5,411 nucleotides of DNA, taken from NCBI GenBank assembly GCA_028869325.1, contig JAGWST010000142.1, forward strand, positions 1-5,411. The letters run 5' to 3'. A program made the position numbers and the translations under genes. How positions within the stretch are numbered: position 1 is the stretch's first letter; each line of letters opens with the position of its first letter. Below are positions 5,382 to 5,411 of this stretch, piece by piece. The DNA is from a bacterium (GTDB taxonomy: Bacteria; Vulcanimicrobiota; Vulcanimicrobiia; Vulcanimicrobiales; SCRA01). The notes under the pieces are model-generated. The model was not told where the DNA came from and ran no database searches. It was given only the letters and a program-made list of their open reading frames with translations.

Positions 5382-5411
5382 CGGCGCTCGCCGCCGAGGC
5401 GAAGAGCCTCC
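5345..5411 (+). CDS. 5' end of an unidentified protein (22 codons visible)
   Basis: A GTG at 5345 is preceded by GGGAG (5333-5337) at 7 bases, an excellent ribosome site, and the frame stays open to the window edge, reading MATYQPPTSEEVTALAAEAKSL. It overlaps the GIY-YIG gene by 37 bases in another frame. The start looks like a soluble protein opening with a helix and has no signal peptide. Helical openings of this kind occur in transketolase N-terminal subunits among others, but 22 residues are too few to name it. Confidence 0.65.
   Translation, partial: MATYQPPTSEEVTALAAEAKSL

Overview
The window is a GC-rich bacterial chromosomal segment with tightly packed genes. It has clear Shine-Dalgarno sites, two GTG starts behind good ribosome sites, and two housekeeping-type (-35/-10) promoters in its only real intergenic region. 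Nothing in it is a phage, transposon, CRISPR or rRNA/tRNA signature. The gene mix (corrinoid-type binding protein, STAS, HxlR with an SCP2-like tail, aminomutase-like enzyme, NYN, GIY-YIG) fits a free-living, GC-rich soil or environmental bacterium. The sequence alone does not fix the phylum.

Layout. Positions 1-438 (+) hold the 3' end of a BtuF-like periplasmic binding protein. It runs tail-to-tail, with a 34-base coding overlap, into a minus-strand pair: a STAS-domain protein (1568-1218) followed by a uronate-dehydrogenase-like NAD-dependent SDR (1166-405). Positions 1569-1842 are the regulatory hub of the window. An AT-rich island (32% G+C over 1651-1750) carries back-to-back promoters, one firing left into STAS-SDR and one right into the HxlR regulator, with dyad symmetries between and on top of them. 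Rightward come an HxlR-type regulator with an SCP2-like C-terminal domain (1843-2517) and, 53 bases later, a glutamate-1-semialdehyde aminomutase-like PLP enzyme (2571-3878). That enzyme converges on a minus-strand NYN-domain (LabA-like) protein (4576-3875), and the two genes share a CTAG that contains both stop codons. Divergent from the NYN gene is a compact plus-strand set of overlapping genes: a small secreted protein (4637-5077), a GIY-YIG endonuclease-like protein (5070-5381), and the first 22 codons of another gene (5345 onward).

How the parts may work together (inference). The regulator and aminomutase-like enzyme look like one transcription unit, and the dyad over the regulator's promoter suggests autoregulation that would also set enzyme level. 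The same intergenic region could let the regulator affect the divergent STAS-SDR unit. The aminomutase-like protein keeps the PLP lysine and several family motifs but departs from canonical HemL at several active-site-proximal positions, so its substrate is the main open question. No defence system, biosynthetic cluster or clearly new multi-gene system is visible; the HxlR-SCP2/aminomutase pair is the best candidate for something under-described.
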